Assembly: GCA_014155875.1 (NCBI GenBank)
Contig: JACEFZ010027947.1
Span: 186,001 to 250,000, forward strand
DNA from: Cepaea nemoralis
Taxonomy: Eukaryota > Mollusca > Gastropoda > Stylommatophora > Helicidae
Direction: 5' to 3'
Length of the DNA stretch: 64,000 bases
A model generated the notes under the pieces. The model was not told where the DNA came from. It saw only the letters and a list, made by a program, of their open reading frames with translations, and searched no databases. Position numbers and translations under genes: made by a program. Of the stretch, positions 27,366 to 37,324 are shown in pieces; position 1 is the stretch's first letter; every line of letters starts with the position of its first letter.

Positions 27366-29359
27366 TTCACTCTCCCGCTCATTCTTTCACTCTCACGCTC
27401 ACTCGTTCTGTCTCTCATTCACACTCACTGACTCTCTCACTCAAACTACAGTAATGAACATGAGTTTATATTAACTCAAACTACAGTAATGAACATGAGG
27501 ATATGGGGAGCATATGAACATGAACATGCTAGGATAGGGGAGACCTGTTTACACAAAGAAATATGGCTAGGAAAGACTTGTTTAGATGAGGAGAGCTTGG
27601 CAATGGAAGAACTGTTTTGATGAGAAGCGCTATAATATGGCAGTGTGCGAATTGAGTGGCTGTTGTCAACGAGGCGGAAACTAAACTAAAACGAGGCTAA
27701 CAATTGTTCCAGAGAATGGGTTACAAATATCCTGTAACTTTAATATCAAACAATCTCGCCTCATTCAGATCTAGGCTCACCTTTAGAGAAACTTTCTGTA
27801 GCTCGCCAACTGTAGTCAGTTAGGTTGCAGTAAATTGTACCTGAAAAATAACTTACGACAATTGGGAGAATCACAAGTAACAATAATTTAACATAGAATC
27901 AAAATGTCAACCCATGTACAAGACAAGATGGCGTTTTCAAAATAAGCTGCTAGGATTGGGAAGACCTGTTTGGATAGGAGACGTGGGTATGGGAGACCTT
28001 TTTAGATGAGACAAGTTATTTAGGGAAGACCAAATTAGATGAGAAGAGATAGGCTAGACAATACATATTTAAATGAGAATGTCTAAGCTAGGCAAGACCT
28101 GTTTATATGTAACAATAATTTAACAACATAGTATCAAAATGGCAGCCAGTGTACAAAACAAGATGGAGCGTTCAAAATCAGCTGCTAGGATTGGAAAGAA
28201 ATGTTTAGATCGGAAAGGTAGGTTTGGCATACCTTTTTATATGAGGAGAGTTGGCTGAGGAAGACCTACTTAGATGAGAAGAGCTGGGCTAGGGAATACA
28301 TATTTAAATGAGAATGTCTAGGCTAGTAAGACCTGTTTAGATGAGGAGAGCTAGGCTAGAGAAGACATATGTAGATTGAACAAGGCAAGGCATTACCTGT
28401 TTAAATGAGTTAGATGACCTGATTAGATGATGAAAGCTTGGCTAGGGAAGACCTGCTTAGATGAGACGATCTAGGCTAGAGAAGACCTGATTAGATGAGA
28501 AGAGCTAGGCTTGAAAAGATCTGTTTAGATGAAGAGAGCTAGGCTATTTCATCTTTAGGCTAGGGAAGGCCTATTTGAATTTGGAGGTCTAGGCTAGGGA
28601 AGACCTGTTTAGATGAAGAGAAGAAGCTAGGGAAAACTGTTTAGACGAGAAGAACTAAGCTAGGGAAGAAATGCTCAGATAGGATTGGTAGGCTAGGGGG
28701 AGAACTTTTTTTAGATGAGGAAAGCTAGACTAGGGAAGATCTATTTAGATGCGAAGAGCTAGGCTAGAGAAGACCTGATTATATGAGAAGAGCTTGGCTT
28801 AAAAAGATCACTTTAGATAAAGAGAGAGAGAGGCTAGGTAAGACCTATTTGGATTTAGAGGGCTAGGCTAGGGAAGACCTGTTTAAATGAAGAGAATAGG
28901 TTAGGGAATACTGTTTAGATGAGAAGAGCTAAGCTAGGGAAGAAATGCTTAGATAAGATAGCTAGGCTGGGGAAGACATTGCTAGATAAGGAGAGCTAGA
29001 CTAGGGAAGACATTTTTAGATGAGGAGTGCTAGGCTAGGGGAGATCTGTTTACACAAAGAAATCTGGCTAGAAAAGACTTGTTTAGATGAGGAGAGTTTG
29101 GCAATGGAAGACCTGTTTCGATGAGAAGCGCTATAATAGGGTAGTGTGTGAATTGAGTGGCTGTTTTTAACGAGGCTGAAACTAACTAACTAAACTAAAA
29201 TGAGGCTAACAATTGTTCCAGAGAATGGGTTACAAATATCCTGTAACTTTAATATCAAACAATCTCGCCTCATTCAGATCTAGGCTCACCTTTAGAGAAA
29301 CTTTCTGTAGCTCGCCAACTGTAGTCAGTTAGGTTGCAGTAAATTGTACCTGAAAAATA

Positions 29360-30350
29360 ACTTAAGACAATTGGGAGAATCACAAGTAACAATAATTTAA
29401 CATAGAATCAAAATGTCAACCCATGTACAAGACAAGATGGCGTTTTCAAAATAAGCTGCTAGGATTGGGAAGACATGTTTGGATAGGAGACGTGGGTATG
29501 GGAGACCTTTTTAGATGAGACAAGTTATTTAGGGAAGACCAAATTAGATGAGAAGAGATAGGCTAGACAATACATATTTAAATGAGAATGTCTAAGCTAG
29601 GCAAGACCTGTTTATATGTAACAATAATTTAATAACATAGTATCAAAATGGCAGCCAGTGTACAAAACAAGATGGAGCGTTCAAAATCAGCTGCTAGGAT
29701 TGGAAAGAAATGTTTAGATCGGAAAGGTTGGTTTTTCATAAATTTTTATATGAGGTGAGTTGTCTATGGAAGACCTATGTATATGAGAAGTGCTATGCTA
29801 GGGAATACATATTTAAATGAGAAGGTCTAGGCTAGGTAAGACCTGTTTAGCTGAAGAGAGCTAGGCTAGGTAAGACATATGTAGATTGGACAACTAGGCA
29901 AGGGAAGACATTTTTAATTTAGGGTGGGGGGGGGGGGAACAATCTCGAGAAGACCTGATTAGATGATGAAAGCTAGGCTAGGGAAGACCTGTTTAATGTT
30001 TAGATAAAGAGAATGAGCTAGGGAAAACAGTGTAGATGAGAAGAGCTAAGCTAGGGAAGAAATACTTAGATAGAATAGCTAGGGAAGACGTTTTAGATTA
30101 GGATAACTAGACTTTAGATTTAGATGCGGAGTTCTTGGCAATGGAAGACCTGTGTCGATAAGGAAAGCTATGTTAGGGTCGGTTGCGACTTGAGTGGCTG
30201 TAGTCAGTGAGATGTTCCAGCGAATGGGTTACAAATATCCTGTAACTATAATATCAAACAATCTCCACTCTTTCATGTTTAAGCTCACCTTTATGGAAAT
30301 TATTGTCAGTTACGGTGAGGAAATTTGTACCAGCAAAATAAACATAAAAC
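29360..30350. repeat. Diverged, truncated edge unit of the satellite
   Basis: The last unit is only ~990 bp and clearly decayed. Monomers are shortened, a T/G-run sits near 29925, and the core (30210-30350) differs at many positions while still keeping GAATGGGTTACAAATATCCT. It shares private variants with the preceding unit, for example CATGTACAAGACAAGATGGC and GCAGCCAGTG. This marks the right boundary of the array. Confidence 0.85.
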
Positions 30351-30475
30351 AACTGGCAGAATCACAAGTAACAATAACTGAAGAACTTAGAATCGCGAAT
30401 GTTACCCACATCGTTTCAGGGGTATGCCCTTCTGTAGCCTGTGGTGTGAGATTCAGACAGGCGTCAATCATGTAA
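30194..30475 (+). other. Unrecognised open frame at the array edge (93 codons)
   Basis: An open frame runs from a GTG at 30194 (first ATG 30212) through the edge copy of the satellite core into unique sequence. In array copies the same frame closes after about 40 codons because of a ~15 bp extra segment that the edge copy lacks. I recognise no domain. It could be chance, a decayed exon, or a remnant of the sequence from which the core arose. Confidence 0.25.
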
Positions 30476-30479
30476 ACTT

Positions 30480-31140
30480 AAATGAGAAAAACTTGTTCAG
30501 ATGCCCACTATTGAAAGTCTCGTGTTGTTAAAGTTAATTTAACACTAGACTAAGATCAATTTAACACTTGGATAAGATTAATTTAACACTTTAGCTAAGA
30601 TTTAGTCACTTAGCACTTAACAGACCATTGGCATTTGGCAGACTTGACTTCCACTTTCTCGCTTATAATGAATCAGGTTTAATCATTAAGTTGTTGAATG
30701 TATTTTGAGTACAACAATGGTGATGTTGTCTAAACATTCACCTGTTAAAAATTGTATTTATTGGCTTTGAACTAATCCAATTCACATTAAATTATCTGTC
30801 TAGTAAGTAATCTGTTGCTTCTCGCAGGCTGTCTCCGCGCCAAATGTTCATACCGTATCGACTACACACTGACGTAATGGCGTGTCTCGTCTTAATATGG
30901 AAGGGGAAATCCCCCGCGCGGTAGATGATGGGAATGTTACGTTGTACTTTGGCCTAAAATTTGTGAACGGCCCTAGCACTTCTCACATCCACAGCAGGTG
31001 TTGGTGTAATCGTTAGGAGGTTATGATGACAGTGTTGTGAGAGCGGTAGGGAGAGGATTCCATGTCTACACTCAACGTTTGCTACGGGAGGAAAAGACTG
31101 ACCACCTATTTCTCCATGCACATTTTACAAGTGTGATAGT
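30480..31140. other. Unique, mostly AT-rich spacer
   Basis: No gene or named repeat is seen. Three loose copies of a TTAACACT-GATAAGAT word lie at 30530-30605. A short GC-rich patch at 30830-30960 contains a GACGTAAT (CRE-like) word and the small palindrome GGGGAAATCCCC. Neither is backed by a downstream gene. Confidence 0.5.
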
Positions 31141-31142
31141 TT

Positions 31143-31269
31143 CAACACTTCATATTCCTAGGTCCAACACTTCATATACCTGCTTCCAACACTTCATATA
31201 CCTACTTCCAACATTTCATATACCTATGTCCAACACTTCATATACCTACTTCCAACACCGCATATACCC
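31143..31269. repeat. 22 bp minisatellite, ~5.7 copies
   Basis: The unit CACTTCATATACCTACTTCCAA is repeated with one to four changes per copy. The open frame through it is a by-product of the repeat. Confidence 0.9.
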
Positions 31270-31494
31270 ACAACAGGGCCTACTACTTGACTTGTTTGTG
31301 TTTAACTATATGTACTTAATTTCATATATTATAGGCACAAGGTGCTCCAGGCAAAACTGAACCTTAGGATGGGAGCGGATTAGGAGTACCCTCTGCGTGA
31401 GGCTTTGGGTGACATCAGAGGACACCGATTGAGGAGGGGGGGGGGGATTGGTCTGTGGGACGTAATGGTGATAATGATCATCAAGTGCCCTGCC

Positions 31495-31800
31495 AGCTGG
31501 CGTAGGCGTTCATGTCTCTCCACAGATCTCGGTCATTGGTTTTCTGGATCACTTCTGCTGCTGGCATTCCTCCATGTCACCGTCTCAATCCATCCAGCAT
31601 CATTTCTCTTGGTCTGCCTCTACCTCTCTTCCCCTTGATCTTTCTAGTTGTCACGATGTTCTCCGACGCGTTCCTATTCATCACATTCCGAAAGAAAGTT
31701 GTTTGTCTCCTTCGTATTGTTGTATATAATGTTCTAGATTCATTAGCTCCTTTCATACAATCTTTGTTAAATACTCAGACAATTCGTGGAATTTGTAACA
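31495..31800 (-). pseudogene. LINE family A fragment, C-terminal part
   Basis: On the minus strand, frames interrupted by stops encode a LINE C-terminus of the type GRGRPREMM, DGLRR and RDLWRDMNA. A second copy of the same family is at 36,920-37,310. It ends at the neighbouring (AT)n. It is dead and 5'-truncated. Confidence 0.7.
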
Positions 31801-31801
31801 T

Positions 31802-31804
<3 letters not shown>

Positions 31805-31890
<86 letters not shown>
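31805..31890. repeat. (AT)n microsatellite
   Basis: About 43 uninterrupted AT dinucleotides are followed by (ATTC)4. It lies directly at the 3' end of the minus-strand LINE at 31,968, so it may have grown from that element's tail. Confidence 0.97.
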
Positions 31891-31893
<3 letters not shown>

Positions 31894-31967
31894 TTCATTC
31901 ATTCGTTCATTGGCACCTTGCCGTCTTGACAGACGATAGTTTGTGCTTCAAAAAGGCATAATAACTA

Positions 31968-33540
31968 TTACCCATGGCGGTAGCGAATGTGACTGATAAG
32001 GCCAATTCGCGCTGTAAATGTTCGTCCACAGTGGGTGCATGTGAACACGTGGTCATTTCCACCATCATGCACCATCTTACGTCTCACACGCTCGGTGTGT
32101 GACTTATCTGCAATAATTTTCTCCTTTGTCTTTATTCCATTTCTGATGTTTGCCCTCCATGCAACACGTTCAGCGGCGACTTGCTCCCAATGTGCATTAT
32201 CAATGCCTGTATCAATCATGTCCCGCTTACACACATCTTTGTATCGTAGTAGAGGCCGACCCTGAGATCTCTTACCCATCTGTAATTCACCAAAAAAGAT
32301 GTCCTTTGGTATTCTACCATCATCCATCCTCCTACGATGTCCTATCCATCTAAGTCTACGAAGACTGAGCATGGAATAAACCGTCACACAACCTGATCTT
32401 TCCAATACTTCAGTATTTGTGATTTTGTCTTGCCACTTAATACCAAGAATTCTTCGCAGACACCGCATATGAAAGCTGTTTAAACGTTTCTCTTGGTGTG
32501 AGTAAGTTGTCCAGGTTTCACTGCCATAAAGAAGAGTACTAAGGACACAGGCTTGATAGACAAGGACTTTTGTTTTGGCAGTAAGCTTCCTGTTCTCCCA
32601 GACTCTTTTTCTTAACCTGTTCATTGTTGTTGCTGCCTTACCAATCCGGATGTTGATTTCCTGATCTAGGGATAATTTGCTATTTACCACTGATCCTAGA
32701 TATATAAAATGGTCTACCAACTCTAGTTCTGCGACGTCATTAAAGATTGATGGTACCCCATGTGCACTTTGTGACATAATCTGTGTCTTCTTTTTGCTAA
32801 TTGTTAAACCAAATTCAGAACAAGCATTGGAGAATGCAGATAGTAGACATTGTAATTCTTCCTCAGAGTGGGTCGTAACTGCAGCATCATCTGCAAAAAG
32901 CAACTCTCTGATCAGTACCCTCCTAATTTTGGTCTTGGCCTTCAATCTCTGAGCATTGTAGAGGCCGCCATCTGAGCGTGAGTGAATGTATATACCACCA
33001 TCCTGATCACGAAAGGCATATTTCAGTAGAAGTGAAAAGTATATTCCAAAGAGGGTGGGAGCTAGTACACAACCTTGCTTAACTCCACTCTTGATTTCAA
33101 ACTCTTCTGAAGTTGTACCATCAAACTTGATTGTACCCTTCATGCCTGTGTGGAACGTTTCCACAATGGACAGAAGAGTTGGTGGGCAGCCAGTCTTTTT
33201 TAGTGCCTTGAACAGACCCTCACGACTAACCAAATCAAATGCCTTTGTGAGGTCGATGAAGGCAATAAACAGTGGTTGATTCTGTTCACGGCATTTTTCT
33301 TGCATTTGTCGCAATGAGAATATCATATCAATGGTAGACCGGTTCTGTTGAAAGCCACACTGTGATTCGGCGTAGATTTGATCTCCTAGGACTTGAAGAC
33401 TGCGCAGAACAATTCTGGCAAATACTTTTCCAACAATACACAGAAGTGAAATACCCCTATAGTTGTTGCAGTCGCTCCGATCGCCCTTTTTCTTTACAGT
33501 GTTATGATGCTTGAAACTTTGAAATCATGTGGGACTTGTC
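31968..33540 (-). CDS. 5'-truncated LINE: reverse transcriptase with C-terminal C2H2 zinc finger
   Basis: This is the 3' part of a non-LTR retrotransposon ORF2. A 452-codon frame runs from an internal ATG at 33326 to the stop at 31968, and homology continues upstream (GDRSDCNNYRGISLL at ~33,440-33,490) to about 33,540. In that upstream part a one-base shift breaks the frame near 33,500. Visible RT motifs are AFIDLTKAFD (residues 22-31), SGVKQGCVLAP (80-90) and the catalytic FADD (144-147). The usual LINE C-terminal block (LLYGSETW, RRLRWIGH) follows. Residues 430-451 form a C2H2 finger (C430, C433, H446, H451). The endonuclease is missing, so the copy is not autonomous, but this long frame suggests a fairly recent insertion. 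The clade is not assigned. Confidence 0.93.
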
Positions 33541-33634
33541 CTTCTCGATGACAACAAATCTATGTCGTACTCCTAACATTTTGGTTTTAGTTTATAAGTA
33601 CCCTCATTATTTCCCATTTTAATTGATGCTACCA

Positions 33635-33765
33635 TGGTATGAGTGCCAGTCGTTCAGAAATCAATGGCAAACTACTGAACGTAAACTTGCCAAGAAATTA
33701 AAAACAGCCAAACAATGCTGGGTTTGACTGCAACGTCCTGTAAAGTGTATGCAACTAACTTTAAG
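33635..33765 (-). repeat. Family-1 dispersed repeat copy
   Basis: On the minus strand this matches the recurrent GCATATCCTTTACAGGAC...GTCAACACCAGCAT...TTGGCAAGTTTACGTTCAGTAGTTTGCCATTG family (gaps shown by dots), which also occurs at 36,098, 37,325, 40,612, 42,680, 51,235, 52,762 and 53,540. It is a short, non-coding, SINE-like family of ~200-230 bp. Its head has no clear tRNA boxes. Confidence 0.8.
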
Positions 33766-33774
33766 CATCACATA

Positions 33775-34145
33775 TATGAGGAAGAGTCACGGGACGGGGG
33801 TGGCAAGGAGATAGAGTTTACAAAACAAACTGGCAAGATCCCGTCTGACGAGTCTTTCCAAGAATGTTTGATTTCTGCACATGCATATCGTAGATTGATT
33901 AGAGAAATTAGACGTAGACAGTCAAAATTTTTTGGACATGTTATGAGAAGAAATGGATTGGAGAACTTAGTGACAACTTGGCAAGATCGAAGGGAGCAGA
34001 CCAAGAGGAAGACCAAGAGGAAAATATCTTGATGGCTTGACCACATGGCATGGTCGAGACAGGAACACTGAGCTGATCCACGACTCTGGCGATCGAGTGA
34101 AATGGCGAGTCATGACCGCCCACGCTTTCCGGCATGACACATGAT
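33775..34145 (+). pseudogene. LINE family B C-terminal fragment
   Basis: The plus-strand frame contains the LINE C-terminal words RRQSKFFGHVMRR and ENLVTT, then runs with frame breaks into WLDHMAW. Homologous tails occur at 35,640-35,925 (plus) and 61,200-61,440 (minus). It is defective. Confidence 0.75.
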
Positions 34146-34337
34146 TGATTGATATCGTATCACGTCTGACTCTGTGCAATGTGTAGAAGCACTTGCTGAC
34201 ACACTCGCCAATGAATGCAACATTCCATGTCAGCCATGGCGTGGCCTGCGGACCGTGACGTCTATGTGGGTGTAAGACGTTCGGGATGTCTTTACACAGT
34301 TTAATATGCGCCAGTTGGCGAGGCATACACTATATGT
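34146..34337. other. Spacer, no gene seen
   Basis: Unassigned sequence lies between the LINE fragment and the microsatellite. The minus-strand open frame through it has no recognisable domain. Confidence 0.4.
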
Positions 34338-34412
<75 letters not shown>

Positions 34413-34437
34413 CGCGTGTGTGTGTGTGTGTGTGTGT
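34338..34437. repeat. (AT)n-(GT)n compound microsatellite
   Basis: About 60 bases of AT repeat are followed by GT repeats broken by one GCGC. Open frames through it read Tyr-Ile or Cys-Val and are artefacts. Confidence 0.97.
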
Positions 34438-34439
34438 TA

Positions 34440-34800
34440 GTCATCAACATCATGTGCCATGCCTGTTTAGTGTTTTGGTTCACCATCTCACACCGGACGA
34501 TCGCCAGCCTTGGATCAGGGTATGTGTTACCGGGGCCCGCCAGGGAGGCCAAGAACTGTAACACTGCACCCTATCAAGTATGTCGCAATAGGCGACTAAG
34601 GAAGAGTTCCAAATTGCTGCCAAAGCCCTGGGTAGGGGCAGAGTTGAGGATGAGCGCTCAGCCATACACAATACCTCCATGGCTTGTGTATTCATCATTT
34701 CTGACAGCAAAAGACCAACCTTTATCCGTCGCACGGTGGAACGATTTTAACTAACACGTAATAAGTAAGCAAAGACGTACATTTTTGCTTCATTGACTAC
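34440..34800. other. Unassigned sequence, probably an old repeat
   Basis: It contains open frames of 84-116 codons on both strands that start inside the microsatellite or overlap each other. No domain is recognised, and I do not call a gene. Confidence 0.4.
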
Positions 34801-34805
34801 ACAAC

Positions 34806-35925
34806 GACTTTTCATAACTTAAGACATGTTAACTTGATGAAGATGCTTGCAGATCTACAAACTGATGGGAAAGACCTTAGACTTGAAAGAAAAAAAAAAC
34901 ATCAACATATATTGGAAACAACAAGCTGCTATAAAGATTGATAATACAGTAGGTCAATATCAGCCTGTTAAGCGAGGTGTGCGACAGGGATGTGTAATAT
35001 CTCCAGATTTATTTTTCCCTATACAGTGAACATATTTTTTTTTAGAAATCTAGAAGTTATGAGAGGAATCACCTGTGGGGGACATAACATAACATCAATA
35101 ACTTTAGATATACGGATGATGCAGTTTTGATTGCAGACAACGAACGGGATCTGCAACATTTAGTATATACGGTTATTGTACACAATGAACAACTAGGGTT
35201 AGAATTAAATTGCAAGAAGACAAAGATTAAGGTAATCACGTAGAAGAAAGAAATACCACAATGTTGAATTGAGTTGAGTTGAGCTAAGAACTGACATTAG
35301 TGCACCCAAGACATTAATACCACATTGTTATATACGGGTAAATGGGTATATTCTCAAACATGTGAATGGGTACAATTATCTCGGAACAGTAATAACATCC
35401 GATGGGAAATGCCTTGGGGAGATTAGAACAAGAATCACTATGCCAATAACAAGATGTCAATTGCTACGAGGAAAAAAGAGTTGAAGTGCTACATAGAACC
35501 TGTACTTTTGTATGGATGTGAAGCGTGAACAATGAGCAGACACGCTGAAAAACATTTAATGGGGTGTGGTTTATGGGGAAAATGAAAAGAATACCATGGA
35601 CAGACAGAAAAACCAATGAGCAAGGCCTACAAAAAGCAAATTAAAACTGTAAACTTGTTAGGGAAATTAGACGTACAAAGTCAACATTTTCTGGGTACGT
35701 TATGAGAACACATAAAATATATAACTTGGTGACAACTGGCAAGAATGAGGGAGAATAACCAGAGGAAGGCAGAGAAGTAAATATCTAGATGGCTTGGCCA
35801 CATGGCATGATCGAGACAGGAACACAGAGCTGCTCCACGACTCTGGTGATCTTGTGAGATGGTGAAACATGACCGTTTACGCTTATCGGTATGGGCACAT
35901 GATGATGAAGATAGTGCACATACAC
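34806..35925 (+). pseudogene. LINE family B reverse transcriptase remnant
   Basis: Pieces of a LINE RT lie in order but in different frames: KRGVRQGCVISPDLF (~34,970-35,015), the catalytic box TDDAVLIAD (~35,112), YNYLGTVI (~35,375), LLYGCEAW (~35,510) and the C-terminal FLGTL / WLGHMA region (to ~35,870). Several stops and frameshifts make it dead. The start region (RHVNLMKMLADLQ, ~34,825) is homologous to the minus-strand fragment at 60,590. Confidence 0.85.
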
Positions 35926-36097
35926 ACATAGCTAAATTCGAGTAAGACCACAGTCTACCCTTGTATACAACAGCGGTGCTGAGGTCGGAAGCAACCAAAC
36001 AGGAGGCGCAGCACTGCAACCAGGATGCCGCGCAAATACGCGCTGGAAATGTGTAAAGCGAACGAAAGAAGACGAAGGATATATGTTAATGTTTGTT

Positions 36098-36335
36098 TTT
36101 GCATATCCTTTACAGGACATCGCTGTCAACATCAGCATCTTTCAGATGATTGTTGATTTCTTGGCAAGATTACGCTCAGTAGTTTGCCATTGCTTTCTGA
36201 GCGACCGGCTCCATACTCTCATAAGTCACTGGCGCGACTCGAACCGCTTCCAATTCTCGTGCGCACACGTCAACCACGAGAGTATTCGGGGTTACGGAGA
36301 AAGCTGCTAACCCTTCGACCAGGGAGACCGGCATA
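36098..36335 (+). repeat. Family-1 dispersed repeat copy
   Basis: It begins GCATATCCTTTACAGGACAT and continues through TTGGCAAGATTACGCTCAGT. It ends with a CAGGGAGACCGGC tail resembling the end of the 40,612 copy. Confidence 0.85.
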
Positions 36336-36390
36336 TATGTTAATAACTAGATCATAATTACCTTCACGGTGACTCTCTCAACATAGATAA

Positions 36391-36409
36391 CCCCCCCCCC
36401 TTCCCCCCC
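36391..36409. repeat. C-rich homopolymer tract
   Basis: Two C runs are separated by TT. Confidence 0.9.
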
Positions 36410-36414
36410 ATATG

Positions 36415-36665
36415 ACGTAAATGCCTAATGGTTAGTGCATTTGCCTGGAAAAATAGTGGCGTGGGTTCAATCCTCGGTAGAGACAGAATTATTGTGTCTG
36501 ACATGTACAGCTCTGAGGTCGACCCAACCACATACAAACTGGTACCGGGAAATTTTCAGGGAATTAAAGACGACGAGGAAGGGAGCTGAACACCCTACCA
36601 CATCTGTCGTGACCTAGGACATGTGATGGCCGAACACTTCACATCCCAGCGGAAATAGCATATCT
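36415..36665 (+). repeat. tRNA-derived SINE copy
   Basis: An A-box-like TAATGGTTAGTGCATTTGCC is followed 30 bases later by a B-box-like GGGTTCAATCCTC, then a ~180 bp body. The acceptor ends do not pair, so this is not a functional tRNA gene. Confidence 0.65.
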
Positions 36666-36800
36666 GCGAACTGACTTTTTCGTCTTCTTTTGTTCGATTG
36701 TCTTTGTTGTTCTATGTTGTCTCTTCTATAAACTTCACGGTCTTTTTCAATTTCATCAGTGGTCCATAGAGTTTAGCCTCTACTGTTGACTACGGGACTT

Positions 36801-36906
<106 letters not shown>

Positions 36907-36919
36907 TCAACAACAACAT

Positions 36920-37310
36920 ATGTCCTAGGCGTTCATGCCTCTCCACAGATCTGGGTCTCTGATGTTCTGGATCATTTCTAACCAAGAATGATATTCCCCC
37001 TTGCCACCGGCCTAATCCACCCAGCATCATTTCTCTCGGTTTTCTGGCTTCCTCTCTGCCAATGATCTTTCCTATTGTGACGATGTTTTTCAACGCCTCG
37101 CTTGTCCTTATATGACCAAAGAACCCATTTGTCTCTTTCTTATAGTTGTCTCTATTGTTCTACTTTCATTTGCCTTTATGAAACAATCATTGTTATTTAC
37201 TCTAACAGTCCAAGGTGTTCCAAACATATAACGCAATAACACAATTTGGCTGCCCTCAAGCTCTTCGTAATTTGGGACTCGCCTTTCCTTTACTGTCGGC
37301 CATGTTGTGA
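36920..37310 (-). pseudogene. LINE family A C-terminal fragment
   Basis: Two minus-strand frames together give a typical LINE C-terminus: a LLRYMFGTPWTVRV-like block with TIRKRQM (37,108-37,250), then, after a frameshift, EEARKPREMMLGGL and RSVERHERL (36,930-37,090). It is homologous to 31,495-31,800. Confidence 0.75.
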
Positions 37311-37324
37311 AGGGGTTTACGGTG

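Larger units (their letters stand above)
25252..27526. mobile_element. 2.28 kb insertion inside a satellite unit
   Basis: Satellite sequence stops at ...GAAGAGTGCTA (25251) and resumes in register at TGCTAGGATAGGGG (27527). TGCTA is present on both sides, a probable 5 bp target duplication. The insertion starts with four (AAATC) repeats followed by AACTTTATTAGGGTCAC, which looks like the tail and 3' end of a minus-strand non-LTR element. It then contains a C/A minisatellite and a CT/CA microsatellite. No transposase or reverse transcriptase is visible, so the mobile class is inferred only from the tail and flanks. Confidence 0.6.
1..30350. repeat. Two-level tandem satellite array, ~1.5 kb higher-order units
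   Basis: The stretch is a head-to-tail array of ~1.5 kb units. Taking ACTTAAGACAATTGGGAGAA as the unit start, boundaries fall near 1504, 2971, 4469, 6399, 7904, 9404, 10905, 12402, 13900, 15400, 16895, 18558, 20069, 21996, 24074, 27851 and 29360. Each unit has ~1.1 kb of degenerate ~33-34 bp monomers of the form CTAGGCTAGGGAAGACCTGT followed by TTAGATGAGAAGAG, plus a ~400 bp core without monomers. Most units are 1,465-1,515 bp. Longer ones are explained by internal duplication (4469, 20069, 21996) or insertion (16895, 24074). The first unit is cut by the window edge, so the array continues left. No open frame is kept across units, so I see no coding role. Array size, homogeneity and decayed edge fit a satellite maintained by unequal exchange. 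Confidence 0.95.

Noticed and set aside
27173..27474. Arg-Glu and Ser-Leu repeat proteins
   Set aside because: They are produced by the (CT)n microsatellite.
1..30350. CRISPR array
   Set aside because: Regular short repeats are present, but there are no unique spacers, the monomers are contiguous and degenerate, and the context is eukaryotic.
30300..30475. Possible dual-specificity phosphatase exon (VTHIVSG-like word)
   Set aside because: The match is a few residues only. No catalytic motif follows and the sequence belongs to the satellite edge.
30830..30960. CpG-rich promoter
   Set aside because: There is a CRE-like word and local GC rise, but no downstream gene or exon to support it.
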